From Aequorivita echinoideorum (GTDB taxonomy: Bacteria > Bacteroidota > Bacteroidia > Flavobacteriales > Flavobacteriaceae), in the NCBI RefSeq assembly GCF_018476645.1, contig NZ_JAHCTB010000007.1, positions 1 to 64,000 on the forward strand: a DNA stretch of 64,000 nt, in the 5' to 3' direction. The position numbers and the translations under genes were made by a program. Below are positions 1 to 10,489 of the stretch, in pieces. The notes beneath the pieces were generated by a model, which saw only the letters and a program-made list of their open reading frames with translations, was not told the DNA's origin and searched no databases. Within the stretch, counting starts at the first letter, position 1, and every line of letters begins with the position of its first letter.

Positions 1-26
1 TCGTTTCCCCTATGTCAAGATATTTG

Positions 27-46
27 TCCGCCGATGGCGGACAGTT
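27..46. other. Hairpin in the 23S-5S spacer
   Basis: A perfect 7-bp inverted repeat (GTCCGCC / GGCGGAC, loop GAT) lies in the AT-rich spacer before the 5S gene. It may be an rRNA processing stem or a relic of the 23S 3' region. The 23S 3' end itself could not be recognised in bases 1-120. Confidence 0.4.
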
Positions 47-120
47 TATAAGTTCAGTGGTCTGTGTTTATGAGAATAGCTCTTAAACCTGTAAGCTCCA
101 AACTTTTAAACTTAAAACTA

Positions 121-227
121 AGGTGGTTATAGCGACGGGGCTCACCTCTTACCTTTCCGAACAGAGAAGTTAAGCCCGTTTGCGCCGATGGTACTGCATC
201 CCGTGGGAGAGTAGGTCGCCGCCTTCC
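121..227 (+). rRNA. rrf: 5S ribosomal RNA
   Basis: This is the 5S rRNA of the large ribosomal subunit. The sequence carries the 5S core CCGAACAGAGAAGTTAAGC and the 3' block GGGAGAGTAGGTCGCCGCC. The ends (AAGGTGGT near 120-127 and GCCGCCTT near 219-226) pair to form helix I with two G-U pairs. The length of about 107 nt fits flavobacterial 5S. It follows a spacer and is followed directly by a strong terminator, so it is probably the last gene of an rRNA operon whose 16S and 23S genes lie left of the window. The exact ends are uncertain by a few bases. Confidence 0.95.
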
Positions 228-232
228 TTTAG

Positions 233-267
233 AGTCCCCTCCAAGAAACGGAGGGGACTTTTTTTAT
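233..267 (+). terminator. Rho-independent terminator of the rRNA operon
   Basis: A perfect stem (AGTCCCCTCC / GGAGGGGACT with a short A-rich loop) is followed by a run of seven T. It stands directly after the 5S gene and should end the rRNA transcript. Confidence 0.9.
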
Positions 268-325
268 GCAACAGATCGAGAAAGATTAACTGAAATTCTT
301 ATTGTATTCTTTAGAAAAGAATAAC

Positions 326-550
326 TTAAAATATAGATTCTAAAATTGTTTTTATTCCTTTAAAACATAAGTAAATTGCTCCTGCACCTGCAATAATTCC
401 AAAGAAAAGAAATATATAGAGCGTAAAATTTTCTTTATTCAGAAAAGAAATTGTTATTAAATAAGGACTTAAAAAAAGTAGAGGCAATGCAAAGGCCATA
501 TATTTTAGACCTTTTTTCAACAAATTTACATCTGTATGTTCTTTACCCAT
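326..550 (-). CDS. Small two-TM membrane protein (DUF6095-like)
   Basis: A 74-residue protein with two hydrophobic stretches (about residues 17-36 and 43-64) separated by a short polar turn, so probably an inner-membrane hairpin protein. It resembles the uncharacterised DUF6095 proteins of flavobacteria; this assignment is from memory. It starts with ATG one base after the stop codon of murQ, so it is almost surely the last gene of the murQ transcript. No catalytic residues are visible and no function is proposed. Downstream lies the convergent rRNA operon terminator. Confidence 0.75.
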   Translation of the reverse strand: MGKEHTDVNLLKKGLKYMAFALPLLFLSPYLITISFLNKENFTLYIFLFFGIIAGAGAIYLCFKGIKTILESIF

Positions 551-551
551 T

Positions 552-1358
552 TTAATAATTATTTATAGCATCTCGGACATTCTTGTATTTTTCCAAAAGT
601 ATCTGGGCTTCCTGCTTTGAAATATTCAGTTCATTCATAATCATTCGCACACCACGCTCCACAAGTTTTTTGTTGCTCAATTGCATGTCAACCATTTTGT
701 TTCCTTTAATTCTTCCCAACTGAATCATGGCAGTGGTGGAAATCATATTTAAAATCATTTTTTGAGCAGTTCCTGCCTTCATCCGTGAACTTCCGGTTAC
801 AAATTCAGCGTCGACAGTCACAACTATTGGAAACTTCGCCACCATAGCTAATGGACTTCCTTCATTACAAGTAATACAGCCTGTAGCAATATCATTTTCG
901 TTACAAATCTTCAATGCAGCAACTACATAGGGTGTGGTGCCCGAAGCTGCAATGCCAATTACAACATCCTTTTTAGAAATATTTTCTTTTTGAAGATCTT
1001 TCCAACCTTGGTCTTCAGAATCTTCAGCAAATTCAACAGCTTTGCGTATCGCGATATCCCCTCCAGCAATCAAACCAATAACCAAATCCTGTGAGACACC
1101 GAATGTAGGGGGACATTCGCTAGCATCAAGAATTCCCAAACGTCCGCTAGTGCCGGCTCCAATATAAAATAATCTGCCTCCAGCTTTAAGTTTTTCAACT
1201 ATTGCATCCGTGAGTTTTTCAATCTGTGGCACCGCTTTTTCCACAGCAAAAGCAACCGTTTTGTCTTCATTATTTATATTATGAAGCAATTCAGAAATAC
1301 TCATTTTTTCTAAATGGTTGTATTTTGAATCTTCCTCGGTAGTCTTTATAAAATCCAT
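552..1358 (-). CDS. murQ: N-acetylmuramic acid 6-phosphate etherase
   Basis: MurQ cleaves the lactyl ether of MurNAc-6-phosphate to GlcNAc-6-phosphate and D-lactate, in cytosolic recycling of peptidoglycan sugars. The 268 residues contain the SIS sugar-isomerase fold with GAGTSGRLGILDASECPPTFG (about 67-87), the IGIAASGTTPYV phosphate-sugar loop and the TGSSRMKAGTAQK signature (about 189-201), followed by the C-terminal helical tail. It is somewhat shorter than the E. coli protein (about 298). It starts with ATG. It lies 15 bp after the DUF4249 gene and 1 bp before a small membrane gene, so the group is probably one transcript from the TonB receptor onward. No murP or other recycling gene is nearby. 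Confidence 0.95.
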   Translation of the reverse strand: MDFIKTTEEDSKYNHLEKMSISELLHNINNEDKTVAFAVEKAVPQIEKLTDAIVEKLKAGGRLFYIGAGTSGRLGILDASECPPTFGVSQDLVIGLIAGGDIAIRKAVEFAEDSEDQGWKDLQKENISKKDVVIGIAASGTTPYVVAALKICNENDIATGCITCNEGSPLAMVAKFPIVVTVDAEFVTGSSRMKAGTAQKMILNMISTTAMIQLGRIKGNKMVDMQLSNKKLVERGVRMIMNELNISKQEAQILLEKYKNVRDAINNY

Positions 1359-1373
1359 ACTATCAGTAAAAAT

Positions 1374-2180
1374 TTATTGAACCGTATAATTTAAAATCGA
1401 TATTTCAGAAATGCGAAAATACCCCAACGGATAATTTTCAGCATTTGTTTCATTTACAATGTTTCCCCTTACAGTTGCGGGTTGCGTTTCAAAAGGTCCC
1501 GCACCTTGATCGCTTGATTGCTGAAGCAAAATGAACATGTAATTGTAATATTGCTTACTCACACCATTGAGATAAAATGTTACCGTATCGCCAGCGGCTA
1601 AATCTTCGGCCAGAAAAAAACCAAAAATCTCATTTCCATCAAAAAATTCATCATCCAGAACGTTTTGTAAATCCCCTTTTTCTGAAAAACCTTCAAAAAG
1701 ATAATAATTTTCAATGTCTTCGGGGTCGTTGAAATAAGCTTTCAACTCTATATCATCACCTGAAAATCCACCGTCATTTTCCTGTTCCACATATTCCAAT
1801 GGCGTCACGGTGAATAGACTTTCGGTTGCGGAATATATTTCGTTATTGTAATTCACTTCTAATTTATAGGTTTCGCCCGGCATAGGTGTGATTGAATTTG
1901 TTGTGTAAATTCCATCGCCGTTGTTTTCTAATGCATAAACAATTTCATTTGAGGAAATTATTTTAACCTCGGCATCATTCACAAAATCAATTCCAGTATC
2001 AAAAAATGCATTTGTCCGGCTCAATGTAACTATGGTCAATGCCGATGTAGTATCGATTTCCTTCAATATTCGCGCATCGATTACCAATCTGGGCGCACCT
2101 TCATTCAAATCTACATCAATTACATCTTCACACGAATATGAAAAAGCTAACAATACAAAAAACAGCATCATTTTTTTCAT
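1374..2180 (-). CDS. DUF4249 lipoprotein, partner of TonB receptor
   Basis: A 268-residue predicted outer-membrane lipoprotein. The N-terminus MKKMMLFFVLLAFSYSC is a type II signal peptide ending in a lipobox Cys, followed by an acidic beta-rich body with a DVDLNEGAPRLVIDA segment typical of DUF4249. In Bacteroidota, DUF4249 genes commonly sit beside a TonB-dependent receptor, as here (3 bp after the receptor stop). By analogy with SusD-type partners it may help capture or gate a ligand, but the ligand is not known and nothing here identifies it. ATG start. The pair precedes murQ, which could hint at cell-wall sugars; this is only inference from position. Confidence 0.85.
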   Translation of the reverse strand: MKKMMLFFVLLAFSYSCEDVIDVDLNEGAPRLVIDARILKEIDTTSALTIVTLSRTNAFFDTGIDFVNDAEVKIISSNEIVYALENNGDGIYTTNSITPMPGETYKLEVNYNNEIYSATESLFTVTPLEYVEQENDGGFSGDDIELKAYFNDPEDIENYYLFEGFSEKGDLQNVLDDEFFDGNEIFGFFLAEDLAAGDTVTFYLNGVSKQYYNYMFILLQQSSDQGAGPFETQPATVRGNIVNETNAENYPLGYFRISEISILNYTVQ

Positions 2181-2183
2181 TGT

Positions 2184-4544
2184 CTAAAATTTAAAATTGT
2201 ATGTAATCGCTGGTATTATTCCAAAAATGGATAACCTTACGGCTTCATTTCTGGCTATATCCGTATTCTGCCTGAACGAAATAGAAGCGGCATTCATTCT
2301 GTTGTACGCATTGTAAACACTGAAAACCCATTCGCCTTGCCATTTTCTATCTTTATTGGAGCTTGGCGTAAGCGTCGCGGAAATGTCCAAATGATGAAAT
2401 GCTGACAAACGGCTGCTATTTCTGGCTTCGTAAACAGGAACTACCAATCCATTATAAATGTACTGTCCATTTGGATAGGTTGTAGGCCTGCCAGTTTGAA
2501 AAATAAAATTTGCACCAAATGACCATTTTTCTGAAAGCTCATATTGGCTTGTTACCGAGATATCGTGGGTTTTATCCCACGGGGCGTTGTACCAATTTCC
2601 ATTATTGATACCTGTTTCCACTGCTGTCCGTCCGGGAGTGCGCTGCTCACTTTTTGATAAGGTGTATGCAATCCAACCCTGCAATTTTCCCTCATTTTTT
2701 CTGAAAAGTACTTCCATTCCATAGGCTCGGGCCTCACCATTTAATAAAATTTGCTCCACTGAGTTATTGGCGATCAAATCTGCATCGTCCACGTAGTCCA
2801 ATCTATTTTTTACTTTTTTATAAAACGATTCAATTTCAAGGGAATATTTTTCAAAATTTCTAAAATATCCCACTGCTACTTGATCTGCCAGTTGTGGTTC
2901 AATGTATTTTCCACTGGGCGCGTAAATATCAAAAGGGGTGGGGGATGTGGTGTTGCTTATCAAATGGATGTATTGCGCCATTCTATTATAGCTTGCCTTT
3001 ACCGAGGAATTTTCATTCAACAAATACGAAATATTAACCCGTGGCTCCAGATTGGCAAAGAATTTTATGGTTTCACTTTTTCTGAATGAAATTGTATCAA
3101 TCTGTTGTGCTTTCTGGTAAATTCCCAAATCTTGATTGAAAATAATGGGGTTGTCATTTTCATATAAAAATAATTCATCCTGCCCCAATCTGTTGAATGT
3201 TGAAAACCGAAGTCCAGCTTGAACCGATATTTTTTCTGAAACATCAATTTCAGCTTCGCCATATATCGCATTTTCCCAAGCAAATTTATCTGTCAATTTA
3301 AATGCGTTGATGCCAGATTCCTGCGAAGTGGGCGTAACATTTCCAGGATTAAATTTGTAATAAATGCTGTTAAGCCCATATCTCAATTCTATATTATCTG
3401 AAGCGAAATGGGTAAAATCATATTTAAGATTTAAATTCTGAATGCCACTATCAAAGTCAAATTCCAAAAATTTGAGTTCCAGTCCGTAGTAATAGTCTGA
3501 ATATATAAACGAAAAATTTGAAAACAATTGGTCTGAAAATAAATGATTCCAACGAAGATTTAATGTGGTATTTCCGAAGCTATTCGCAAAACTATCGGAT
3601 ATTTCAAAAACGTCCCGCCCAAAATATCCCGATAAAAAGAACCTATTGTTATTGTTGAATTTATAGCTCACTTTTGTGTTGAGATCATAAAAATAGGCCA
3701 CATTGTCATTATCAAAAAGTGGTAAAAAAAGATGCGCATAACTACTTCGGCCGCCCAAAAGAATGGAAGCTGTATCTTTTTTAATAGGTCCTTCCAGCAA
3801 TAGACGGCTCGCGACCAAGCCAATTCCGCCACTTGCGTGATATTTTTGGTTATTTCCGTCTTTTTGGTAAATATCCAAAACCGAAGAAATCCGTCCGCCG
3901 TAGCGAGCGGGAATTCCACCTTTGTAGAGCGTTAAATCTTTTATGGCATCCGGATTAAAAACTGAAAAAAATCCAAAAAGATGTGATGAATTGTAGAGCG
4001 TGGCCTCATCGAGCAAAATCAAATTTTGATCGGCTGCACCACCCCGAACGTTAAATCCGCTGGCACCTTCGCCCGCACTAGTTACGCCCGGAAGCAAGGT
4101 GATAGATTTGATAACATCTGCCTCGCCCAAAACCACAGGAATTTTTTTTATAGTTTCCGCAGAGAGCGTGTTCGCACTCATCTGCGCATTTCTAATATTT
4201 AGTTTTTCAACATCTATTTCTATAATTACTTCATCCAGACTTTCGGAATCTGTACGCAGGGCTAGATCCTGTTTTACATTATCAGTTAACGAAATAGTTA
4301 TTTTTTCAGTTTTAAAACCAATGCTACTATAAGTTATCTCATAGACGCCTTTTGGCAGGGTTATGGAATAATAGCCGTATTGATTTGTTACCGCTCCAGT
4401 CTGCAACTGCGGAATGATAACGTTTACACCTATCAGTGTCTCGCCACTTTCAATTTCGGAAATAGTGCCGCTTAAAGTGAATTTTTCCTGTGCGGAACCA
4501 GCGAAATTGATACACAGGAATATAAATATGAAAAACTTTTTCAA
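2184..4544 (-). CDS. TonB-dependent outer-membrane receptor
   Basis: A large outer-membrane beta-barrel that imports a ligand using TonB energy. After the signal peptide (KKFFIFIFLCINFAGSA-Q) comes a carboxypeptidase-regulatory-like beta-sandwich (FTLSGTISEIESGETLIGV, ends near 110). Next is a plug domain with the GASGFNVRGGAADQNLILLD region, then a long barrel with alternating aromatic strands ending in FKF. The frame is open up to 4604, but the first in-frame TTG at 4604 lies inside the icd terminator. The TTG at 4544, which directly begins the signal peptide, is the likely start; no in-frame ATG is available. It is probably co-transcribed with the DUF4249 gene. The substrate is not evident. 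Confidence 0.9.
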   Translation of the reverse strand: MKKFFIFIFLCINFAGSAQEKFTLSGTISEIESGETLIGVNVIIPQLQTGAVTNQYGYYSITLPKGVYEITYSSIGFKTEKITISLTDNVKQDLALRTDSESLDEVIIEIDVEKLNIRNAQMSANTLSAETIKKIPVVLGEADVIKSITLLPGVTSAGEGASGFNVRGGAADQNLILLDEATLYNSSHLFGFFSVFNPDAIKDLTLYKGGIPARYGGRISSVLDIYQKDGNNQKYHASGGIGLVASRLLLEGPIKKDTASILLGGRSSYAHLFLPLFDNDNVAYFYDLNTKVSYKFNNNNRFFLSGYFGRDVFEISDSFANSFGNTTLNLRWNHLFSDQLFSNFSFIYSDYYYGLELKFLEFDFDSGIQNLNLKYDFTHFASDNIELRYGLNSIYYKFNPGNVTPTSQESGINAFKLTDKFAWENAIYGEAEIDVSEKISVQAGLRFSTFNRLGQDELFLYENDNPIIFNQDLGIYQKAQQIDTISFRKSETIKFFANLEPRVNISYLLNENSSVKASYNRMAQYIHLISNTTSPTPFDIYAPSGKYIEPQLADQVAVGYFRNFEKYSLEIESFYKKVKNRLDYVDDADLIANNSVEQILLNGEARAYGMEVLFRKNEGKLQGWIAYTLSKSEQRTPGRTAVETGINNGNWYNAPWDKTHDISVTSQYELSEKWSFGANFIFQTGRPTTYPNGQYIYNGLVVPVYEARNSSRLSAFHHLDISATLTPSSNKDRKWQGEWVFSVYNAYNRMNAASISFRQNTDIARNEAVRLSIFGIIPAITYNFKF

Positions 4545-4569
4545 GAAATCAATTTTTTTCGAAGATAAC

Positions 4570-4607
4570 CATAAAAAAAGCCTCCAAAGAATTGAAGGCT
4601 TCAATTT
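4570..4607 (-). terminator. Terminator after icd
   Basis: On the minus strand a short GC-containing stem (AGCCT / AGGCT, imperfect extension) is followed by seven T, 16-50 bp after the icd stop. It overlaps the region before the TonB receptor start, so that receptor needs its own promoter. A TATCTTCG element close to TAnnTTTG lies just after it. Confidence 0.65.
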
Positions 4608-4622
4608 TATGAAAATTAATAG

Positions 4623-6863
<2,241 letters not shown>

Positions 6864-6893
6864 TCAGAATTTGAATTATTTTTTTTCGAAGCA

Positions 6894-6924
6894 CAAAGAT
6901 AGTCATTTGAAAAAGTTTTTTAAA
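6894..6924 (-). promoter_or_regulatory. Bacteroidota-type promoter of icd
   Basis: On the minus strand TTTA, 19 bp, TATCTTTG matches the Bacteroidota consensus (TTTG-N19-TAnnTTTG) with one mismatch. The -7 box ends 43 bp before the icd ATG. Confidence 0.7.
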
Positions 6925-6969
6925 GAGCAACCTGTTAATTGGAGAAAACAGAAATTGGCCTAAAACAAG

Positions 6970-7145
6970 AAAAGCCATATCAAAGTAATTATACTGTGAT
7001 ATGGCTCCTTGTAAAGTAAACTTTTACCGATGGATCCAGTAAGGATCAAATGCAGCATTATTATAGTGCTGCTATCGTTGTTTACCTACGCGAGTTCAAT
7101 CATCTTGATTGTATAACAACTTGAAAGTTGCGTCCAATTATTAAT
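6970..7145 (-). ncRNA. Candidate multi-hairpin small RNA with terminator
   Basis: Read on the minus strand, the segment contains in order: a CAACT/AGTTG hairpin (7117-7130), a CAATCA/TGATTG hairpin (7097-7111), and a junction closed by GTAAAC/GTTTAC (7080-7085 with 7016-7021) and CGAT/ATCG (7074-7077 with 7028-7031). The junction encloses two hairpins, GCAGCA/TGCTGC (7052-7072) and GATCC/GGATC (7033-7047). Last comes a 10-bp perfect stem (6973-7006) followed by a T-rich tail, like an intrinsic terminator. No open frame fits the segment. It could be an independent sRNA or a leader. I considered the Rfam Flavo-1 class but cannot confirm it. The 5' end is not defined, as no clear promoter was seen. 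Confidence 0.5.
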
Positions 7146-7440
7146 AATTGACTCGTTTGTTTTTTAATCTCAATACCAATAATCAAAAGACCGTGGGTAT
7201 TTCAAGCGATTAAAAAAAGTTAAAGTGGTTCTAATAAAATTTTTAAGTTTTTAGGCTTACTGATTATGAAAACCGTAAGCATTGCAAAAATTTAAAAAAA
7301 TGTAAAAGAACTTACTTTTTGGTATCGTAATGATTTTTACATCATTTTGATATTGCTAAAATAGAATACAAAATTTTAAAATAGAAATTTATAACCTTTT
7401 TAAAATCCACGCATTACGAACATAGGTTTTAAACATTTGT
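7146..7440. other. AT-rich intergenic stretch, nothing recognised
   Basis: This very AT-rich stretch lies between the rplS terminator and the RNA candidate. I see no credible open frame, tRNA or repeat. It may hold the promoter of the RNA candidate, but no TAnnTTTG box at the right place was found. Confidence 0.5.
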
Positions 7441-7443
7441 TCA

Positions 7444-7471
7444 TAAAAAAACTCCGCGCTAGGGCGGAGTT
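7444..7471 (-). terminator. Terminator of rplS
   Basis: A stem AACTCCGC/GCGGAGTT with a 6-base loop, followed on the minus strand by a run of six T, 23-50 bp after the rplS stop codon. Confidence 0.85.
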
Positions 7472-7493
7472 AATTGTAAAATTTCGGTAAATA

Positions 7494-7844
7494 TTAAGCG
7501 CGCTTTTCTTTGATACGCGCTTTTTTACCAGTAAGATTTCTAAAGTAGTAAATACGGGCTCTACGTACGCTACCTTTTTTATTGATTTCAATTTTTTGAA
7601 GCGCTGGTAAATTCATTGGGAAAATACGCTCTACACCTACAGTTCCACTCATTTTACGAATGGTAAAGGTTTTGGTTGTTCCAGTTCCTTTTACTTGAAT
7701 AACAACGCCACGGAAAAACTGTGTACGGGTTTTTTCACCTTCACGGATTTCATAATACACAGTTATAGTATCACCAGCTCCGAATTCAGGAAATTCTTTT
7801 TTTGTTACAAATTCGTCTTGTACAAATTTAATTAACGATTCCAT
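7494..7844 (-). CDS. rplS: 50S ribosomal protein L19
   Basis: L19 sits at the 30S-50S interface of the ribosome. The 116-residue protein shows the family core FGAGDTITVYYEIREGEKTRTQFFRGVVI and the C-terminal VRRARIYYFRNLTGKKARIKE signature; the length is normal. ATG start. It follows trmD on the same strand, as in many bacteria. However, a strong promoter (7917-7947) in the 140-bp gap, plus its own terminator, suggests it can be transcribed alone with a leader of about 70 nt. Confidence 0.98.
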   Translation of the reverse strand: MESLIKFVQDEFVTKKEFPEFGAGDTITVYYEIREGEKTRTQFFRGVVIQVKGTGTTKTFTIRKMSGTVGVERIFPMNLPALQKIEINKKGSVRRARIYYFRNLTGKKARIKEKRA

Positions 7845-7916
7845 TTGTCAATTTGATTAAGGTTTGAATTAAAACAACATTCGCGTATCTCGCCAGAGGT
7901 TGGATTAAAGTGGGTG

Positions 7917-7947
7917 CAAAAATAATGAATTTATGTTTTTGTGCAAG
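7917..7947 (-). promoter_or_regulatory. Bacteroidota-type promoter of rplS
   Basis: On the minus strand CTTG, exactly 19 bp, TATTTTTG; the -7 box fits TAnnTTTG fully and the -33 box has one mismatch. It lies between trmD and rplS and would give a leader of about 65-70 nt. Confidence 0.75.
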
Positions 7948-7984
7948 AATTTATTGTGCTAATGTGCTCAATTTTAAAAATATG

Positions 7985-8659
7985 CTATTCCAATAGATCG
8001 GGTCTGCGCTGTTTGGTTCTTTCAATAGCCTTCTTTTCACGCCATTGTTCAATTTTGGGTGTATTTCCACTCGTCAAGATTTCCGGAACTTTCCATCCTT
8101 TATAATCTGCGGGTCTGGTATAAATGGGAGGTGCGAGCAAATTATCCTGAAAAGAATCTGTTAGCGCACTTGTTTCGTTTCCTAAAACCCCAGGAATTAA
8201 TCTGATAATCGCGTCACACACTATGGCCGCTGCCAGCTCGCCGCCGCTCAGCACAAAGTCACCTACAGAAATTTCACTTGTGATGAAATGGTCACGAACG
8301 CGCTGGTCTACGCCTTTGTAATGTCCGCAGAGAATAATAATATTCTCCTTTAATGAGAGCTTGTTTGCAATTTTTTGATTGAAGGTTTCACCATCGGGAG
8401 TCATGTAAATGATTTCGTCATAATTCCTTTCGGTTTTTAATTTTGAAATGCATTTGTCAATAGGTTCAATCATCATCACCATTCCTGCGCCACCGCCAAA
8501 TTGGTAATCGTCAATCTGTTTATACGCATTTGTGGAATAGTCACGTAAATTGTGTGTATAAACTTCAACGTGGCCTTTCTCGATTGCGCGTTTAAGTATG
8601 GATGCTTCAAACGGGCTTTGAATGAGTTCAGGCACGACGGTAATGATGTCTATTCGCAT
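7985..8659 (-). CDS. trmD: tRNA (guanine-N1-)-methyltransferase
   Basis: TrmD methylates G37 at N1 in tRNAs that read codons starting with C or G, preventing +1 frameshifts, using S-adenosylmethionine. The 224 residues contain the SPOUT knot motifs: [14 protein letters not shown] (about 51-64), [13 protein letters not shown] (about 108-120) and the SAM-binding [15 protein letters not shown] (about 130-144). The tail [12 protein letters not shown] is also typical. ATG start, normal length. It lies upstream of rplS on the same strand and 54 bp after the AsmA-like gene. Confidence 0.97.
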   Translation of the reverse strand: MRIDIITVVPELIQSPFEASILKRAIEKGHVEVYTHNLRDYSTNAYKQIDDYQFGGGAGMVMMIEPIDKCISKLKTERNYDEIIYMTPDGETFNQKIANKLSLKENIIILCGHYKGVDQRVRDHFITSEISVGDFVLSGGELAAAIVCDAIIRLIPGVLGNETSALTDSFQDNLLAPPIYTRPADYKGWKVPEILTSGNTPKIEQWREKKAIERTKQRRPDLLE

Positions 8660-8713
8660 TGCGGAAGTATTTTATTTCTGAAATATTTCGCAAAAATAGG
8701 CAATTGCGATTGA

Positions 8714-9904
8714 TCAACCCTTTTTGGCCTGTCGCTCTTTTTTGCGTTCGGCGCGCCTTTGTTCTCTTTCTTCTTTGCGAAGCTCCCGTTTTTCTTCACG
8801 AGTAAGATCTTTTCCGTCATTGAAAGCATCCTTAAATTCTATGTTGCCATCCACTTCGCCTTTAAAGGCTTTTATCCATGCGTTTTGGAAAATATTGAGT
8901 ACGGTGGGCCATACCCCGGTCTTTACATTGTTGAGATCACCTTCAAATGGAACACGTGTGGCGAGGGTATCTGTGCGTTGATTTTTCAAAATAAATTTGA
9001 AAAAGCCCACAAATCCTTCCCATAAAATTTCGAGAAAACCGTCTCCCTCACCAATCAATTGTACATCGGTAAGCAATGGTTTTACGTACCCCTTCATGTA
9101 GCCATTTGCAATGGCCACTTCGCTATATATACCGAAACTTCCTTTATCAAAATCGATACCGGCGTAATGATTTGTGAAATCGTTCAGGGCTTTTGCATTG
9201 CCGCCGTCTATGCCAAGCGTCATATCCATATCTGGAATTTCCTTTATGAGATTTATGTTGCCGTCCAAGGACATGTTTCCGCCGCCGATGGTTATTCCCG
9301 TTGCCCTGATTGGTGAGGGGAGGGTTCGGTTTTGTTCGCGGACATTCCTAAGATTGTCTGCCGTAAGACGTATTTTGTCAATGTGAAGATCTATGTTTGG
9401 ATTTGCCTGCAATTGAACAAATGCGACTTTTCCATCATATACTTCAAAGTGGTTTATGTCAATGGGTACAATGTCCGTCAAGGCCTTGGTCCAATCTTCT
9501 GCTGTGGGCTCGCCGCCTTCTGGGGTTGCTTCTTGGTCTTCAAAAACATAGATGACATCTGGGCTGAACATGGATATTTCGCTCACGATCTTACCCCGGA
9601 AGAGGGATTTCCATTCTATGGAGATATCTGTTTTGGGAAATTTAAGAAATGGCGTCTGCGACTTTGCCGTGACTTTATCCAGATACATTCCATTGATGAC
9701 GTAAGCCCCGCGGATGAGGGCGATGTCTATATCTTCAACCTGGCCGTAATAGCCGGGAATTTCTGCCAAAACTTTGTTCACGTAATTTTTCACCAATGTG
9801 GGGAGGTACAGGCGAAACGCAATGAGCAGCACAAGGATGATTATAGGAATAATGTACCTTTTCTTCTTATAACGCTTTCTTTTTTTCTTTTCTGAGGTGC
9901 TCAT
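8714..9904 (-). CDS. AsmA/DUF748-like envelope protein
   Basis: A 396-residue protein with a Lys/Arg-rich cytoplasmic start (KKKRKRYKKKR), one transmembrane anchor (about 19-34) and a long beta-rich periplasmic body. The body has repeated segments of the DUF748/AsmA type (DIDINHFEVYDGKVAF near 155, IRATGITIGGGNMSLDGNI near 205-223). The C-terminus is an unusual highly charged helix of alternating K/R/E (about 364-396). AsmA-like proteins are linked to lipid transport or outer-membrane assembly in other bacteria; no specific role is visible here. ATG start. It may head a transcript with trmD. Confidence 0.7.
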   Translation of the reverse strand: MSTSEKKKRKRYKKKRYIIPIIILVLLIAFRLYLPTLVKNYVNKVLAEIPGYYGQVEDIDIALIRGAYVINGMYLDKVTAKSQTPFLKFPKTDISIEWKSLFRGKIVSEISMFSPDVIYVFEDQEATPEGGEPTAEDWTKALTDIVPIDINHFEVYDGKVAFVQLQANPNIDLHIDKIRLTADNLRNVREQNRTLPSPIRATGITIGGGNMSLDGNINLIKEIPDMDMTLGIDGGNAKALNDFTNHYAGIDFDKGSFGIYSEVAIANGYMKGYVKPLLTDVQLIGEGDGFLEILWEGFVGFFKFILKNQRTDTLATRVPFEGDLNNVKTGVWPTVLNIFQNAWIKAFKGEVDGNIEFKDAFNDGKDLTREEKRELRKEEREQRRAERKKERQAKKG

Positions 9905-10136
9905 TTGCTGTTAGGTTTTCAACAAATTTGATAGAATTATGGAAATGATGCAGTTAATGAAGTCATAAAAAGACCTGAATAAACAAAATTATCTATAGTT
10001 AGGCATATTAATTTTTATAAATAATTTTAAAATCTGTAAATGAATTAAATATGTTAACCGTTCATACCCGATTTTATATTTTAAAAATTTCAGAGCAAGA
10101 ACTTTTGAAATAATTTTTTTAGAATAATTTATGGCA
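9905..10136. other. AT-rich intergenic stretch
   Basis: About 230 bp of very AT-rich DNA between the AsmA-like gene start and the terminator of the small upstream gene. No credible gene was seen. It should hold the promoter of the AsmA-like gene, but no clear -33/-7 pair stands out. Confidence 0.5.
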
Positions 10137-10179
10137 TAAAAAAAAACGCCGGTTATACAATTTACCAGCGTTCTTTTTT
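10137..10179. terminator. Terminator of the small Lys/Asn-rich gene
   Basis: A stem AACGCCGGT/ACCAGCGTT (one G-U pair, 10-base loop) is flanked by A-runs on the left and T-runs on the right. It can therefore end transcription on either strand. It lies 23 bp after the stop of the 45-codon minus-strand gene and supports that this gene is transcribed. Confidence 0.75.
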
Positions 10180-10201
10180 CAATTTTGACTAATGGGCGAT
10201 C

Positions 10202-10339
10202 CTATTTATTCATATTTTTTTGAATACCCTTGTTGCCATTTTTTTGATCTTTCTTAATTGTGGATTTTAGATCGTTTGTTTTTGAAGTAGGACCATTCGT
10301 TTTTTTGTCCTGATTCTGGTTTTGATTTTTTGTGCTCAT
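10202..10339 (-). CDS. Small Lys/Asn/Gln-rich protein, 45 residues
   Basis: A short frame (ATG to TAG) coding a 45-residue, very hydrophilic, basic protein beginning MSTKNQNQNQDKKTNGPTSK and rich in K, N, Q and T. It has no aromatic residues, no membrane segment and no Cys. It is probably disordered. Evidence that it is real: an isolated intergenic place, an ATG start, and a good terminator directly after it. It could be a small nucleic-acid-binding or stress protein, but nothing shows this. I do not recognise the family. Confidence 0.5.
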   Translation of the reverse strand: MSTKNQNQNQDKKTNGPTSKTNDLKSTIKKDQKNGNKGIQKNMNK

Positions 10340-10489
10340 AGCTTTTTGTTTTAAATTAATTTTTCTTTCAATTAAATTTAATGCGAGATTAGTGGATCGA
10401 CTAACACAAAAAATACTTTATATAACACGTTTTAAAATCTTTAATACCTACATCAAACTAACACATGTAAACGGATTCTTCAATCAAAA

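Noticed and set aside
9332-9895. 187-codon plus-strand frame opposite the AsmA-like gene
   Set aside because: It is the complement of a well-supported minus-strand protein with anchor and family segments. Its own translation is Cys/Phe/Ile-rich and without motifs.
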